Source of the DNA: an uncultured Coriobacteriaceae bacterium
GTDB taxonomy: Bacteria > Actinomycetota > Coriobacteriia > Coriobacteriales > Eggerthellaceae
DNA length: 9,447 nt
Assembly: GCA_902767025.1 (NCBI GenBank)
Contig: CACXFZ010000069.1
Location: forward strand, 1 to 9,447
Direction: 5' to 3'
The position numbers were made by a program, and so were the translations under genes. The notes below the pieces were generated by a model that worked only from the letters and a program-made list of their open reading frames with translations, was not told the origin of the DNA and did not search any database. Shown here piece after piece: positions 1 to 5,586 of this stretch. Numbering within the stretch: the first letter of the stretch is position 1; each line of letters opens with the position of its first letter.

Positions 1-1
1 C

Positions 2-268
2 ACCACTGCGATAGCTTTGAGGATGCGTGCTCGAAGGAAAGAGGCGCATTTGTCCCAAGCGCAGCTCAGCGAGTTATCCGGCGTAAGCCTCGGGTCGCTC
101 AAGCGATTCGAGCAGACCGGCGAGATATCCCTCGCCTCGCTCGTTGCGCTCGCAGAATCCCTGAAATGTGAAGATGACCTTTCGTCGCTGTTCGCCCCGA
201 CGGGGGTGGACGACGTGCGGCAGGCTCTGAGGGTCATCGAGGAATACGTCGAGCAGCGTGCCGGGTAG
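2..268 (+). CDS. XRE-family HTH regulator, HipB-like, 5' partial
   Basis: This is a small DNA-binding protein of the Cro/C1 helix-turn-helix type. The visible 88 or so residues include RARRKEAHLSQAQLSELSG followed by VSLGSLKRFEQTGEISL, the classic XRE recognition region. The ending ESLKCEDDLSSLFAP plus a short helical tail resembles antitoxin-type regulators often paired with HipA-like kinases. A TTG at 17 could serve as a start, but the frame is open to the window edge and the reading before it fits the family, so the true start is probably upstream. It ends 22 bases before larB, so read-through into larB is possible. No hipA-like partner lies downstream; any partner would have to be upstream of the window. 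The HTH call is firm; the antitoxin role is an inference. Confidence 0.8.
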   Translation, partial: TTAIALRMRARRKEAHLSQAQLSELSGVSLGSLKRFEQTGEISLASLVALAESLKCEDDLSSLFAPTGVDDVRQALRVIEEYVEQRAG

Positions 269-290
269 GCAGGCGAAAAGCGAGGTTCCC

Positions 291-968
291 ATGAGCGATC
301 AGAGCAGGCACGCCGGCTTCACCGACCTGGGGTTCGCCAAGGTCGACCACGACCGCGCCCGGCGCACCGGCATAGCAGAAGTCGTCTTCGGCGAAGGCAA
401 GACGGCCGAGCACATCGGGCAGATCTGCCAGACCATGCAAGACGCCGGACAGGAATGCGTCCTGATCACGCGCCTGGATGCCGACAAGGCCGCCCAGCTG
501 GACGGACTCGGCATCCAGTACTTCGAGCAAGCGCGCGTGGGCATCGTGGGCCGCATCCCCCAGCCGACGGGGAAGGGGACGGTCGTCGTCGCCTGTGCTG
601 GCACCAGCGACCTTCCCGTCGCCGAAGAGGCGGCCATCACGGCCGAGGCCCTGGGCAACCAGGTGTCGCGCCTCTTCGATGTGGGCGTGGCGGGCATCCA
701 CCGGCTGCTCGCGCACGAAGACGTCCTGCAGCAGGCGCGCGTCATCATCGCGGTGGCGGGCATGGAAGGCGCCCTGCCCAGCGTGATAGCCGGCTTGGTG
801 TCGTGCCCCGTGATCGCCGTTCCCACCAGCGTGGGCTACGGTGCTTCCTTCGGCGGCGTCACGGCCCTGCTTGCCATGCTCAACAGCTGCGCCAGCGGCA
901 TTTCCGTCGTCAACATTGACAACGGCTTCGGCGCCGCCTACCAGGCATCCCAGATCAACCACCTCTAG
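291..968 (+). CDS. larB: LarB, nickel-pincer cofactor biosynthesis (NaAD carboxylase/hydrolase)
   Basis: LarB carboxylates and hydrolyses nicotinic acid adenine dinucleotide, the first step towards the nickel-pincer nucleotide cofactor of lactate racemase-type enzymes. It belongs to the PurE/AIR carboxylase-like fold. Family hallmarks are visible: DLGFAKVDHDRARRTGIAEVVFG near the N terminus, VVACAGTSDLPVAEEA, GVAGIHRLL, the run VIIAVAGMEGALPSVIAGLV, CPVIAVPTSVGYGASFGG, and the C-terminal NSCASG...NIDNGFGAAY. Cys200 is probably the equivalent of the substrate-binding cysteine of characterised LarB. The ATG at 291 is chosen because an earlier GTG at 258 lies inside the preceding gene; the purine stretch before 291 is only a moderate ribosome binding site. 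At 225 residues it is shorter than typical LarB and lacks most of the leading helical segment that usually precedes the DLGFAKVDH block. No larE or larA is nearby; a LarC-like gene lies about 3 kb downstream. Confidence 0.92.
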   Translation: MSDQSRHAGFTDLGFAKVDHDRARRTGIAEVVFGEGKTAEHIGQICQTMQDAGQECVLITRLDADKAAQLDGLGIQYFEQARVGIVGRIPQPTGKGTVVVACAGTSDLPVAEEAAITAEALGNQVSRLFDVGVAGIHRLLAHEDVLQQARVIIAVAGMEGALPSVIAGLVSCPVIAVPTSVGYGASFGGVTALLAMLNSCASGISVVNIDNGFGAAYQASQINHL

Positions 969-1058
969 GCCGCGAGGGCCTGCCTTCGGGCATCGTGCCA
1001 TGGGCAAAGCCAACAACGAGATCATGTGCCTTCAGGTCCGCCCTTCGGCCTGCTGCCG

Positions 1059-1067
1059 TGCTATCAT
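1059..1067 (+). promoter_or_regulatory. extended -10 promoter of the DUF3990 cassette
   Basis: The sequence TGCTATCAT is an extended -10 element (TGn followed by a box one base from TATAAT). It stands at the start of an A/T-rich patch in otherwise G/C-rich DNA. It is about 54 bases before the preferred start codon at 1121. No convincing -35 box is present, as expected for extended -10 promoters. Confidence 0.55.
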
Positions 1068-1083
1068 GAATACACAATAAAAA

Positions 1084-1107
1084 GTGCAAAGTGCATAAAC
1101 GAGTGCA
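1084..1107 (+). repeat. three GTGCA direct repeats, candidate operator
   Basis: GTGCA occurs at 1084-1088, 1091-1095 and 1103-1107, each followed by AWA or TA. The cluster lies just downstream of the predicted transcription start and ahead of the DUF3990 start codon. The position suits binding by the HTH protein encoded by the second gene of the cassette, giving autorepression. That role is inferred from position only. Confidence 0.4.
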
Positions 1108-1120
1108 TAGGGTGATGCGC

Positions 1121-1759
1121 ATGAAGATCTTCCATGGGTCTGCGGTTGTCGTCGGGCATCCGAGCTTGGACAAGTGCCGTCCTCACAACGATTACGGCCC
1201 GGGCTTCTATTGCACGGAGGTCCGCGAGCTGGCTTGCGAGTGGGCGTGCAACCGGCCAGGCCGCAACGGCTTCTGCAACAGCTACGAGCTCGACGAGGCG
1301 GGCCTTGTCGTGCTCGACCTGGACGAACACGAAAACGGCGTGCTCGCCTGGCTCGCGGTGCTCATGCAGAACCGGATCTTCGACATGGAATGGAACGCAG
1401 AGCAGGCCAAGCAGGAGTTCCTCGAGGGGTACCGTATCGATCTGTCCCCGTACGATCTGGTGTGCGGCTACCGGGCAGACGACAGCTACTTCGGGATCGC
1501 GCGGGCGTTCGTGCAGGGCTCCATCACCGACAGGCAAGCGGCGTGGGCCTTGCGCCTGGGCGAGTTGGGCCGCCAGGTGGTCCTCCGGTCGCCGCGCGCG
1601 TTCGGCGCCCTGCGCTTCCTGGGTGCCGATTCCGTGCGCGCCGCCGAATGGTATCCGCGATGGAACGCACGCGACAAATCGGCGCGCCAAGCGTTTGCGG
1701 ACATGCACGGCGCACCCAGCCGCCACGACGGGCATCGCATCCACGAGCTGGTGGACTGA
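1121..1759 (+). CDS. DUF3990 protein, ADP-ribosyltransferase-fold toxin candidate
   Basis: This 212-residue protein matches the DUF3990 family, which is related to ADP-ribosyltransferases and typically sits beside DUF3791 and XRE HTH genes in toxin-antitoxin-like loci. The N terminus MKIFHGS, then HNDYGPGFYCTEVRELACEWA (residues about 22-42), resembles the first two NAD-binding motifs, with His5 and Tyr30 as candidate key residues. Later family blocks are GYRADDSYF (116-124) and LGRQVVLRSPRAFGALRF (149-166). ATG 1121 is chosen because AGGG at 1109-1112 sits 8 bases upstream and because relatives begin with a short segment before HGS; in-frame GTGs at 1091, 1103 and 1112 are less likely. I recall relatives having Glu where Arg151 stands (GEQ versus GRQ), so activity may be altered. 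The target is unknown. The fold and family call is firm; toxicity is an inference. Confidence 0.82.
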   Translation: MKIFHGSAVVVGHPSLDKCRPHNDYGPGFYCTEVRELACEWACNRPGRNGFCNSYELDEAGLVVLDLDEHENGVLAWLAVLMQNRIFDMEWNAEQAKQEFLEGYRIDLSPYDLVCGYRADDSYFGIARAFVQGSITDRQAAWALRLGELGRQVVLRSPRAFGALRFLGADSVRAAEWYPRWNARDKSARQAFADMHGAPSRHDGHRIHELVD

Positions 1760-1810
1760 CCGCATGCCGTCGCGTTTGGGCAAAGCCGGGAACAGGAAGG
1801 GAGCCAATCC

Positions 1811-2473
1811 ATGATCGCCTGCGAGTACGCATTCATGCGATTGAACGACTGCATATACGACCAGGACATCCGTGAGCGCCTGGGAACGTTTTTCGACGTG
1901 GCGGTGAACCAGTGCGGCCTGCGGGGCCAGGACGCCGTCGATGCGCTCGTCGTGTCCGGGCTGGCCGGGCAGCTGGAGCGTCAGAACCCGGGCTTTGCAG
2001 TGGGACGTTCGGGCTCCGAGCTGCTGCAATGGGCGCTCGATGCGTGCGGGTACGGCATCCGGGTGCCCAATTCGTCCCGCGCCCCAGTGTCGGACGACTA
2101 CTGGACAGGCTACATGGTGGCGCTGCTGCAGCTGCGCAGCGGGTGGACCTACGCGCAGATCTTCGAGCGGATGAGCTACGCCGACGTGCGCGAAATGCAC
2201 TCCTGGTGCCAGGACCTGCCGGAAGACGAGGTGGTCGAAAACATGCGGGCCGCCCTGCAGGAAAGGCCCCGCGTGAGCGCGTTGCGCAGGGCTCGGAAGG
2301 CGGCGGGCCTCACCCAAACCCAGCTGGCCCAGGTCGCGGGCGTTTCCATGCGCTCGGTCCAGCAGTACGAAGAAGGGCTCAAGGACATCAACAAGGCCGC
2401 TGCGGGAACCGTCTACAGGTTCTCGCTCGTGCTGGGATGCACGATGGAGGACTTGCTCGAGCCCGCAAGCTAG
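1811..2473 (+). CDS. DUF3791-like/XRE HTH fusion, probable antitoxin of the DUF3990 cassette
   Basis: This 220-residue protein has three recognisable parts. Residues about 20-80 (GLRGQDAVDALVVSGLAGQL, then GRSGSELLQWAL) resemble DUF3791, the small partner usually encoded next to DUF3990. Residues about 96-147 begin DDYWTGYMVALLQLRSGWTY and resemble the helical segment that precedes HTH domains in related loci. Residues 154-216 are an XRE helix-turn-helix with LRRARKAAGLTQTQLAQVAG, VSMRSVQQYEEGLKDINKA and a C-terminal CTMEDLLE. An AGGAAGG sequence lies shortly before ATG 1811, and the gap to the DUF3990 stop is 51 bases, so the two genes are probably co-transcribed. The likely job is to bind and neutralise the DUF3990 protein through the N-terminal part and repress the operon through the HTH. 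The HTH is certain; the DUF3791 assignment is by pattern recall; the antitoxin role is inferred. Confidence 0.78.
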   Translation: MIACEYAFMRLNDCIYDQDIRERLGTFFDVAVNQCGLRGQDAVDALVVSGLAGQLERQNPGFAVGRSGSELLQWALDACGYGIRVPNSSRAPVSDDYWTGYMVALLQLRSGWTYAQIFERMSYADVREMHSWCQDLPEDEVVENMRAALQERPRVSALRRARKAAGLTQTQLAQVAGVSMRSVQQYEEGLKDINKAAAGTVYRFSLVLGCTMEDLLEPAS

Positions 2474-2526
2474 GAGCAGTGCGGCAACCAGGGCCGCCTT
2501 CCGCGCTGTCTGGGCGCAAACTGGGC

Positions 2527-2532
2527 TACACT
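2527..2532 (+). promoter_or_regulatory. possible -10 box before the AAA+ ATPase operon
   Basis: TACACT stands 40 bases before the ATPase start in the 99-base gap after the HTH gene. It matches the -10 consensus at four of six bases. No clear -35 sequence accompanies it, so the call is weak, although the change of gene group makes a promoter here likely. Confidence 0.35.
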
Positions 2533-2572
2533 ACAAAGGGCAAGCTGCTTGCAATCGAAAGGACAGCACTAC

Positions 2573-3970
2573 ATGGAACAGCTCGACCTTGATGCCCTGT
2601 TGAAGACGTCGTACGACATCTGCGACGCGCTGATGCGGGCGGACGTGGGCAAGGTGCGCAGCGAAGGGCGCGAACTGAAGGTGATGCTGCGCAACGACCT
2701 GGCCCTGCTGGGCGCGCACCTGATCGACGCCGACAAGACGATGACCGACGAGGAAATCGACTTCATCTGCACCACGCTCGGCTTCGGGCGCGACGCGCTC
2801 ATCATCGACGACATCCGCAACCGCAAGGGCCTGGCAGCTTCGGCGCCGCAGGACGTGCCGCAGTGCTTCAAGTACGCCGTGGTGGCTGACGCGGAAGCAA
2901 AGCTGGACCCCGACCCGTTCAAGCGCCAATCGTCCATGTACTTCTACGACACGTTCAAGGTGTTCGGCCAGCACGTGCTCGCACTGTACGGAGCCCCCGT
3001 GCCCGATGCGGAAGCGCAGCGTTTCACCGAGTACATGGACCGTGTGGAAAAGCTGCTCAACGAATACGCCGTGTGGCGCCCGGTCTCGCAGAAGTCGTAC
3101 CGCGTGATCGAGCCTGCGATGGTGACGCAATCGCCCGAAGAGCGCGAGCAGGAGCTGGAGCAGCTGTTGGCCAACCTGTCGGAGCTGGTGGGGCTGGACG
3201 AGGTCAAGCACCAGGTGAACACGATGGTGAACCTGATCCAGGTCCAGCAGATGCGCCAGGACCTGGACATGAAGGCGGCCGACATCTCGAAGCACATGGC
3301 GTTTCTGGGCAATCCCGGCACGGGCAAGACCACGGTGGCACGCCTGCTGGCCAACATCTACCGCTGCCTGGGCGTGCTCAGCAAAGGGCAGCTGGTGGAA
3401 GTGGACCGCTCCGGCCTGGTACGCGGCTACGTGGGACAGACCGCCACGCGCACGGCCGAGGTCATCGAGGAAGCCCTCGGCGGCCTGCTGTTCATCGACG
3501 AGGCCTATGCGCTCACGGTGAACAAGGGCCAGGGCGACTTCGGCCAAGAATCGGTGGACACGCTGCTCAAGGCCATGGAAGACCATCGCGACGAGTTCGT
3601 CGTGGTGGTGGCGGGCTACACCGATTTGATGGAGCAGTTCCTGGACTCGAACCCGGGGCTGCGCTCGCGCTTCTCGAAGCTCATCTACTTCGATGACTAC
3701 TCGGCCGACGAGCTCGTGGCCATCCTGCTGCAGAATCTGGAAAAGCAGGAGTACCGACTGTCCACCGAAGCGGCCGTGCTGGCGCGCGACATGATCAAGA
3801 AGCGCGTGGCCAACAAGCCCGACAACTTCGCCAACGCGCGCGACGTGCGCAACTTCATGGAACGCGCCATCGCCAACCACGCGATGCGCGTGGCGCCCAT
3901 CAAGGACGCGCGGGGCAACAAGGAGCTGCTGGAAACGATAGAATCGTGCGACCTGGAAGACTGGGACTAG
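2573..3970 (+). CDS. CbxX/CfqX (CbbX/SpoVK-type) AAA+ ATPase with TerB-like N-terminal region
   Basis: This is a 465-residue cytoplasmic AAA+ ATPase. The family includes Rubisco activase CbbX and SpoVK and works as hexameric protein remodellers. Visible motifs are Walker A GNPGTGKT (246-253), the pore-loop region RSGLVRGYVGQTA, Walker B LLFIDE (305-310), sensor-type VVVVAGY, arginine-finger NPGLRSRF (360-367, Arg364 and Arg366), and the sensor-2 region NARDVRNFMERA. The segment GLDEVKHQV just before the ATPase core is typical of the family. Residues 1 to about 90 contain LLGAHLIDADKTMTDEEIDFI, resembling TerB-like acidic helical domains; residues 90-200 are unassigned. ATG 2573 is preferred over TTG 2549 because AAAGGA at 2558-2563 is well placed. 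It is followed after 46 bases by a LarC-like gene, so its client may be encoded next door. The client is unknown. Confidence 0.88.
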   Translation: MEQLDLDALLKTSYDICDALMRADVGKVRSEGRELKVMLRNDLALLGAHLIDADKTMTDEEIDFICTTLGFGRDALIIDDIRNRKGLAASAPQDVPQCFKYAVVADAEAKLDPDPFKRQSSMYFYDTFKVFGQHVLALYGAPVPDAEAQRFTEYMDRVEKLLNEYAVWRPVSQKSYRVIEPAMVTQSPEEREQELEQLLANLSELVGLDEVKHQVNTMVNLIQVQQMRQDLDMKAADISKHMAFLGNPGTGKTTVARLLANIYRCLGVLSKGQLVEVDRSGLVRGYVGQTATRTAEVIEEALGGLLFIDEAYALTVNKGQGDFGQESVDTLLKAMEDHRDEFVVVVAGYTDLMEQFLDSNPGLRSRFSKLIYFDDYSADELVAILLQNLEKQEYRLSTEAAVLARDMIKKRVANKPDNFANARDVRNFMERAIANHAMRVAPIKDARGNKELLETIESCDLEDWD

Positions 3971-3995
3971 CGCGCGGGTGCGCGTGCGGCACGGA

Positions 3996-4016
3996 AGCAA
4001 GGAGCAAGGAGCAAGA
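3996..4016 (+). repeat. tandem heptamer AGCAAGG carrying two Shine-Dalgarno copies
   Basis: AGCAAGG occurs at 3996-4002 and 4003-4009, and a third unit with one change (AGCAAGA) at 4010-4016 directly abuts the start codon at 4017. The array creates two AAGGAG ribosome binding sites, at 3999-4004 and 4006-4011. Only the second has ideal spacing (5 bases). A change in repeat number could alter translation of the LarC-like gene. Confidence 0.6.
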
Positions 4017-4571
4017 ATGGAAACCATGCACTGGGATTTGTCCGTGTGGGCAACGCGCGACTTCCTGATCGACGAGGTGTGCAGTTTCGCCGACGGCATA
4101 CAGGATGGCATCTGCGAGCGGGCGGCGCAAGCGGGCGTTCCCGACGAGCATCACCACCATCTTTCCGACGTGCTGGCCACCATCGACGGGCTGCAGGGCG
4201 TGTCGGAAGCGGTGCGCGAGCACATGCGCGCCATCTACCAGGTGCTTGCCGAAGCCGAGGCGCAGGTGCACGGGTGCGCTGTTGACCAGACGCACTTCCA
4301 CGAGGTGGGCAACGGCAGCCATATCGAAAGCGTGCTCGCCATCTGCCTGGCCGTCGAGGAGCTGAACCCCGCGCGCATCACCGCAACGCCGGTGCAGGTG
4401 GGATGCGGCACGATCGAGTGCGCCCATGGCGTGCTCGACATCCCGGCGCCCGCCACGCAGGCGATTCTGGAACGCGGCGTCTCGGTGGCGCAAAGGCGTT
4501 TGGAAGGGGAGCGCTGCACGCCCACGAGCGCGGCGGTGATCTACCATTTCGTGAACGAGTACTTCGACTAG
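4017..4571 (+). CDS. short LarC-like (LarC1 / DUF111) protein
   Basis: LarC inserts nickel into the pincer nucleotide cofactor. This 184-residue protein keeps the central LarC1 blocks: EHHHHLSDVLATID (44-57), LAEAEAQVHG (77-86), HFHEVG (93-98), AHGVLDIPAPAT (136-147) and EGERCTPTSAA (163-173). It lacks the usual N-terminal domain with the SGISGDM-type motif and all of the C-terminal LarC2 half, which in some bacteria is joined by a programmed frameshift; no LarC2-like frame follows. The stretch after HFHEVG reads NGSHIES, where typical LarC has A-x-D-S-I-x-D, so two conserved acidic positions appear lost. The ATG at 4017 has AAGGAG five bases upstream. It lies 46 bases after the ATPase and 4 bases before the VanZ gene, suggesting one operon. 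Family membership is firm; nickel insertion by this form is uncertain. Confidence 0.8.
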   Translation: METMHWDLSVWATRDFLIDEVCSFADGIQDGICERAAQAGVPDEHHHHLSDVLATIDGLQGVSEAVREHMRAIYQVLAEAEAQVHGCAVDQTHFHEVGNGSHIESVLAICLAVEELNPARITATPVQVGCGTIECAHGVLDIPAPATQAILERGVSVAQRRLEGERCTPTSAAVIYHFVNEYFD

Positions 4572-4575
4572 CGCC

Positions 4576-5040
4576 ATGCCCGCCCACGCCATGCAGCAGA
4601 CCGCAAACAAGCGCCCCACTACGGGGCGCATCGTCGTGCGCTGGGTGCTGGTTGCGCTGATGGCGGCGTTCATCTTCTTCATGAGCTCGCGCACAGCCGG
4701 CGAATTGGGCACCGGCTTCCTGGCCCAGATCAAGCTGGCGCTCAACAACGCGATCTACAGCACGCTGGGCATCGCAGGCGACCCGATGTCGACGGTGGCG
4801 CACTTCTGCGAATACGTCGTGCTGGGCGCGCTGCTGGTCAACGCGTTGCGCAGCCACATGCCGCTTTCGCGCGCGCTGGTGGTGGCGCTTGCGTGCGCCA
4901 GCCTCTACGGCGTGAGCGACGAGATCCACCAGCTGTTCGTGAAGGGGCGCTACTGCGACGTGCGGGATTGGATCACCGACACGTTGGGCGCTTCGCTGGG
5001 CGTGGTGCTCGCGCGCCTGTGGTTCAACTCGCGCAGGTAG
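4576..5040 (+). CDS. VanZ-family integral membrane protein
   Basis: This 154-residue protein has about four hydrophobic segments (roughly residues 20-38, 74-91, 97-113 and 135-150). It carries the VanZ-family signature SDEIHQLF (114-121) followed by GRYCDVRDWITDTLGASLG (124-142). MSSRT after the first membrane segment is also family-like. VanZ proteins are membrane proteins of poorly defined function; one member gives low-level teicoplanin resistance, but most occur outside resistance clusters, as here. ATG 4576 lies 4 bases after the LarC-like stop, so translational coupling is likely; ATG 4591 is an alternative start, and neither has a strong ribosome binding site. No vancomycin resistance genes are nearby. 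Confidence 0.85.
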   Translation: MPAHAMQQTANKRPTTGRIVVRWVLVALMAAFIFFMSSRTAGELGTGFLAQIKLALNNAIYSTLGIAGDPMSTVAHFCEYVVLGALLVNALRSHMPLSRALVVALACASLYGVSDEIHQLFVKGRYCDVRDWITDTLGASLGVVLARLWFNSRR

Positions 5041-5108
5041 GTCCGGCTCCGCCTGCGGGCCTCATTCGAGGGCTGTTCAACACGTGTTTTCGGGTGCGAA
5101 TCTAAATG

Positions 5109-5125
5109 TGACTAAGTCGCAGTCA
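5109..5125. promoter_or_regulatory. TGACT/AGTCA inverted repeat upstream of the glutaredoxin promoter
   Basis: TGACT (5109-5113) and AGTCA (5121-5125) form an inverted repeat with a 7-base spacer, and GACTAAGTC inside it is itself a small palindrome. It ends about 18 bases before the predicted -10 box, near the -35 position, where a regulator could act. It is short and could be chance. Confidence 0.25.
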
Positions 5126-5139
5126 AATACGTGCGCGCC

Positions 5140-5148
5140 TGGCATACT
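5140..5148 (+). promoter_or_regulatory. extended -10 promoter of the glutaredoxin gene
   Basis: TGGCATACT fits an extended -10 element (TGn plus CATACT). It lies about 31 bases before the chosen start codon at 5180, in a 139-base gap after the VanZ gene. Confidence 0.4.
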
Positions 5149-5179
5149 GGCTGCAAGAAACACGATGGAAGGAACACCG

Positions 5180-5416
5180 ATGACGTTCGATAACATGTAC
5201 CTGTACGTGAAGCCCGGCTGCCCGTTCTGTGCGCGTGTCGAGCGCTACCTGGGAAACGCAGGCATCGAACTGGAGCTGCGCAACATCCTGGAAGGCACGA
5301 ACCGCGACGACCTGATCGCGGTGGGCGGCAAAGCCCAGGTGCCCTGCCTGATCGTCGATGGCAAGCCGATGTACGAATCGATGGACATCATCAAGTTCCT
5401 GAACGAGCAAATCTAG
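5180..5416 (+). CDS. glutaredoxin-like small thiol oxidoreductase
   Basis: A 78-residue thioredoxin-fold protein, the usual length for a minimal glutaredoxin. The active site is KPGCPFCARVERYL with Cys14 and Cys17. QVPCLIVDG carries the expected cis-proline (Pro55), followed by an extra Cys56. YESMDIIKFLNEQI forms the usual C-terminal helix after the glutathione-site-like region. The start at 5180 is chosen over ATG 5165 because GGAAGGA at 5167-5173 is ideally spaced from it. It probably reduces protein or small-molecule disulfides in the cytoplasm. If the host lacks glutathione, as many anaerobic actinobacteria do, the reductant would have to be another thiol or a thioredoxin reductase. It is transcribed alone and ends at a strong hairpin. 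Confidence 0.9.
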   Translation: MTFDNMYLYVKPGCPFCARVERYLGNAGIELELRNILEGTNRDDLIAVGGKAQVPCLIVDGKPMYESMDIIKFLNEQI

Positions 5417-5439
5417 GACTCCTCCTCTCCCCTTGTCCA

Positions 5440-5484
5440 ATGGAACCGGGTGCACGTCTGACGAAGGCGCGCACCCGGTTCCAT
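5440..5484. terminator. perfect 14-bp inverted repeat, probable 3' hairpin of the glutaredoxin transcript
   Basis: ATGGAACCGGGTGC (5440-5453) and GCACCCGGTTCCAT (5471-5484) pair perfectly around a 17-base loop, starting 23 bases after the glutaredoxin stop. A transcription-ending or mRNA-protecting structure fits the position. Neither strand has a T tract after the stem, so it is not a textbook intrinsic terminator; it could instead be a small dispersed palindromic repeat. Confidence 0.5.
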
Positions 5485-5534
5485 GTATACGGCAGGTTCG
5501 CGAGCGCTACGGCTGGGGCCTGCCGCCGCCGGCG

Positions 5535-5543
5535 TGGTAGCAT
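5535..5543 (+). promoter_or_regulatory. extended -10 promoter of the cupin/hydrolase pair
   Basis: TGGTAGCAT matches TGn plus a -10-like box with one or two changes. It lies 43 bases before the cupin start codon and downstream of the hairpin that separates the pair from the glutaredoxin gene. Confidence 0.4.
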
Positions 5544-5586
5544 GGTCGAAACGAAACGACCGCCAGGGCAGGGAAGGAGAAGCGCG

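Noticed and set aside
970..1000. Small hairpins after larB (AGGCC...GGCCT and TGCC-TTCG-GGCA) as an intrinsic terminator
   Set aside because: Stems are only 4-5 bp and no T tract follows; at best weak structure in the 3' region of larB.
1064..2317. 417-codon open frame on the minus strand across the DUF3990 cassette
   Set aside because: It spans two well-recognised plus-strand genes and the gap between them and shows no domain; it is a shadow frame.
2531..4111. 526-codon open frame on the minus strand opposite the AAA+ ATPase
   Set aside because: The plus-strand frame carries complete AAA+ motifs; the opposite frame is His, Val, Arg and Leu-rich shadow sequence with no plausible start signal.
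4576..5040. VanZ gene as a glycopeptide resistance determinant
   Set aside because: No vanA, vanH, vanX or regulator genes are near; the VanZ family is widespread and mostly unrelated to resistance clusters.
5440..5586. Upstream in-frame extension of the cupin gene from ATG 5440
   Set aside because: It would translate the perfect hairpin and a low-complexity Arg-rich stretch; ATG 5587 has a near-ideal ribosome binding site and fits the family length.
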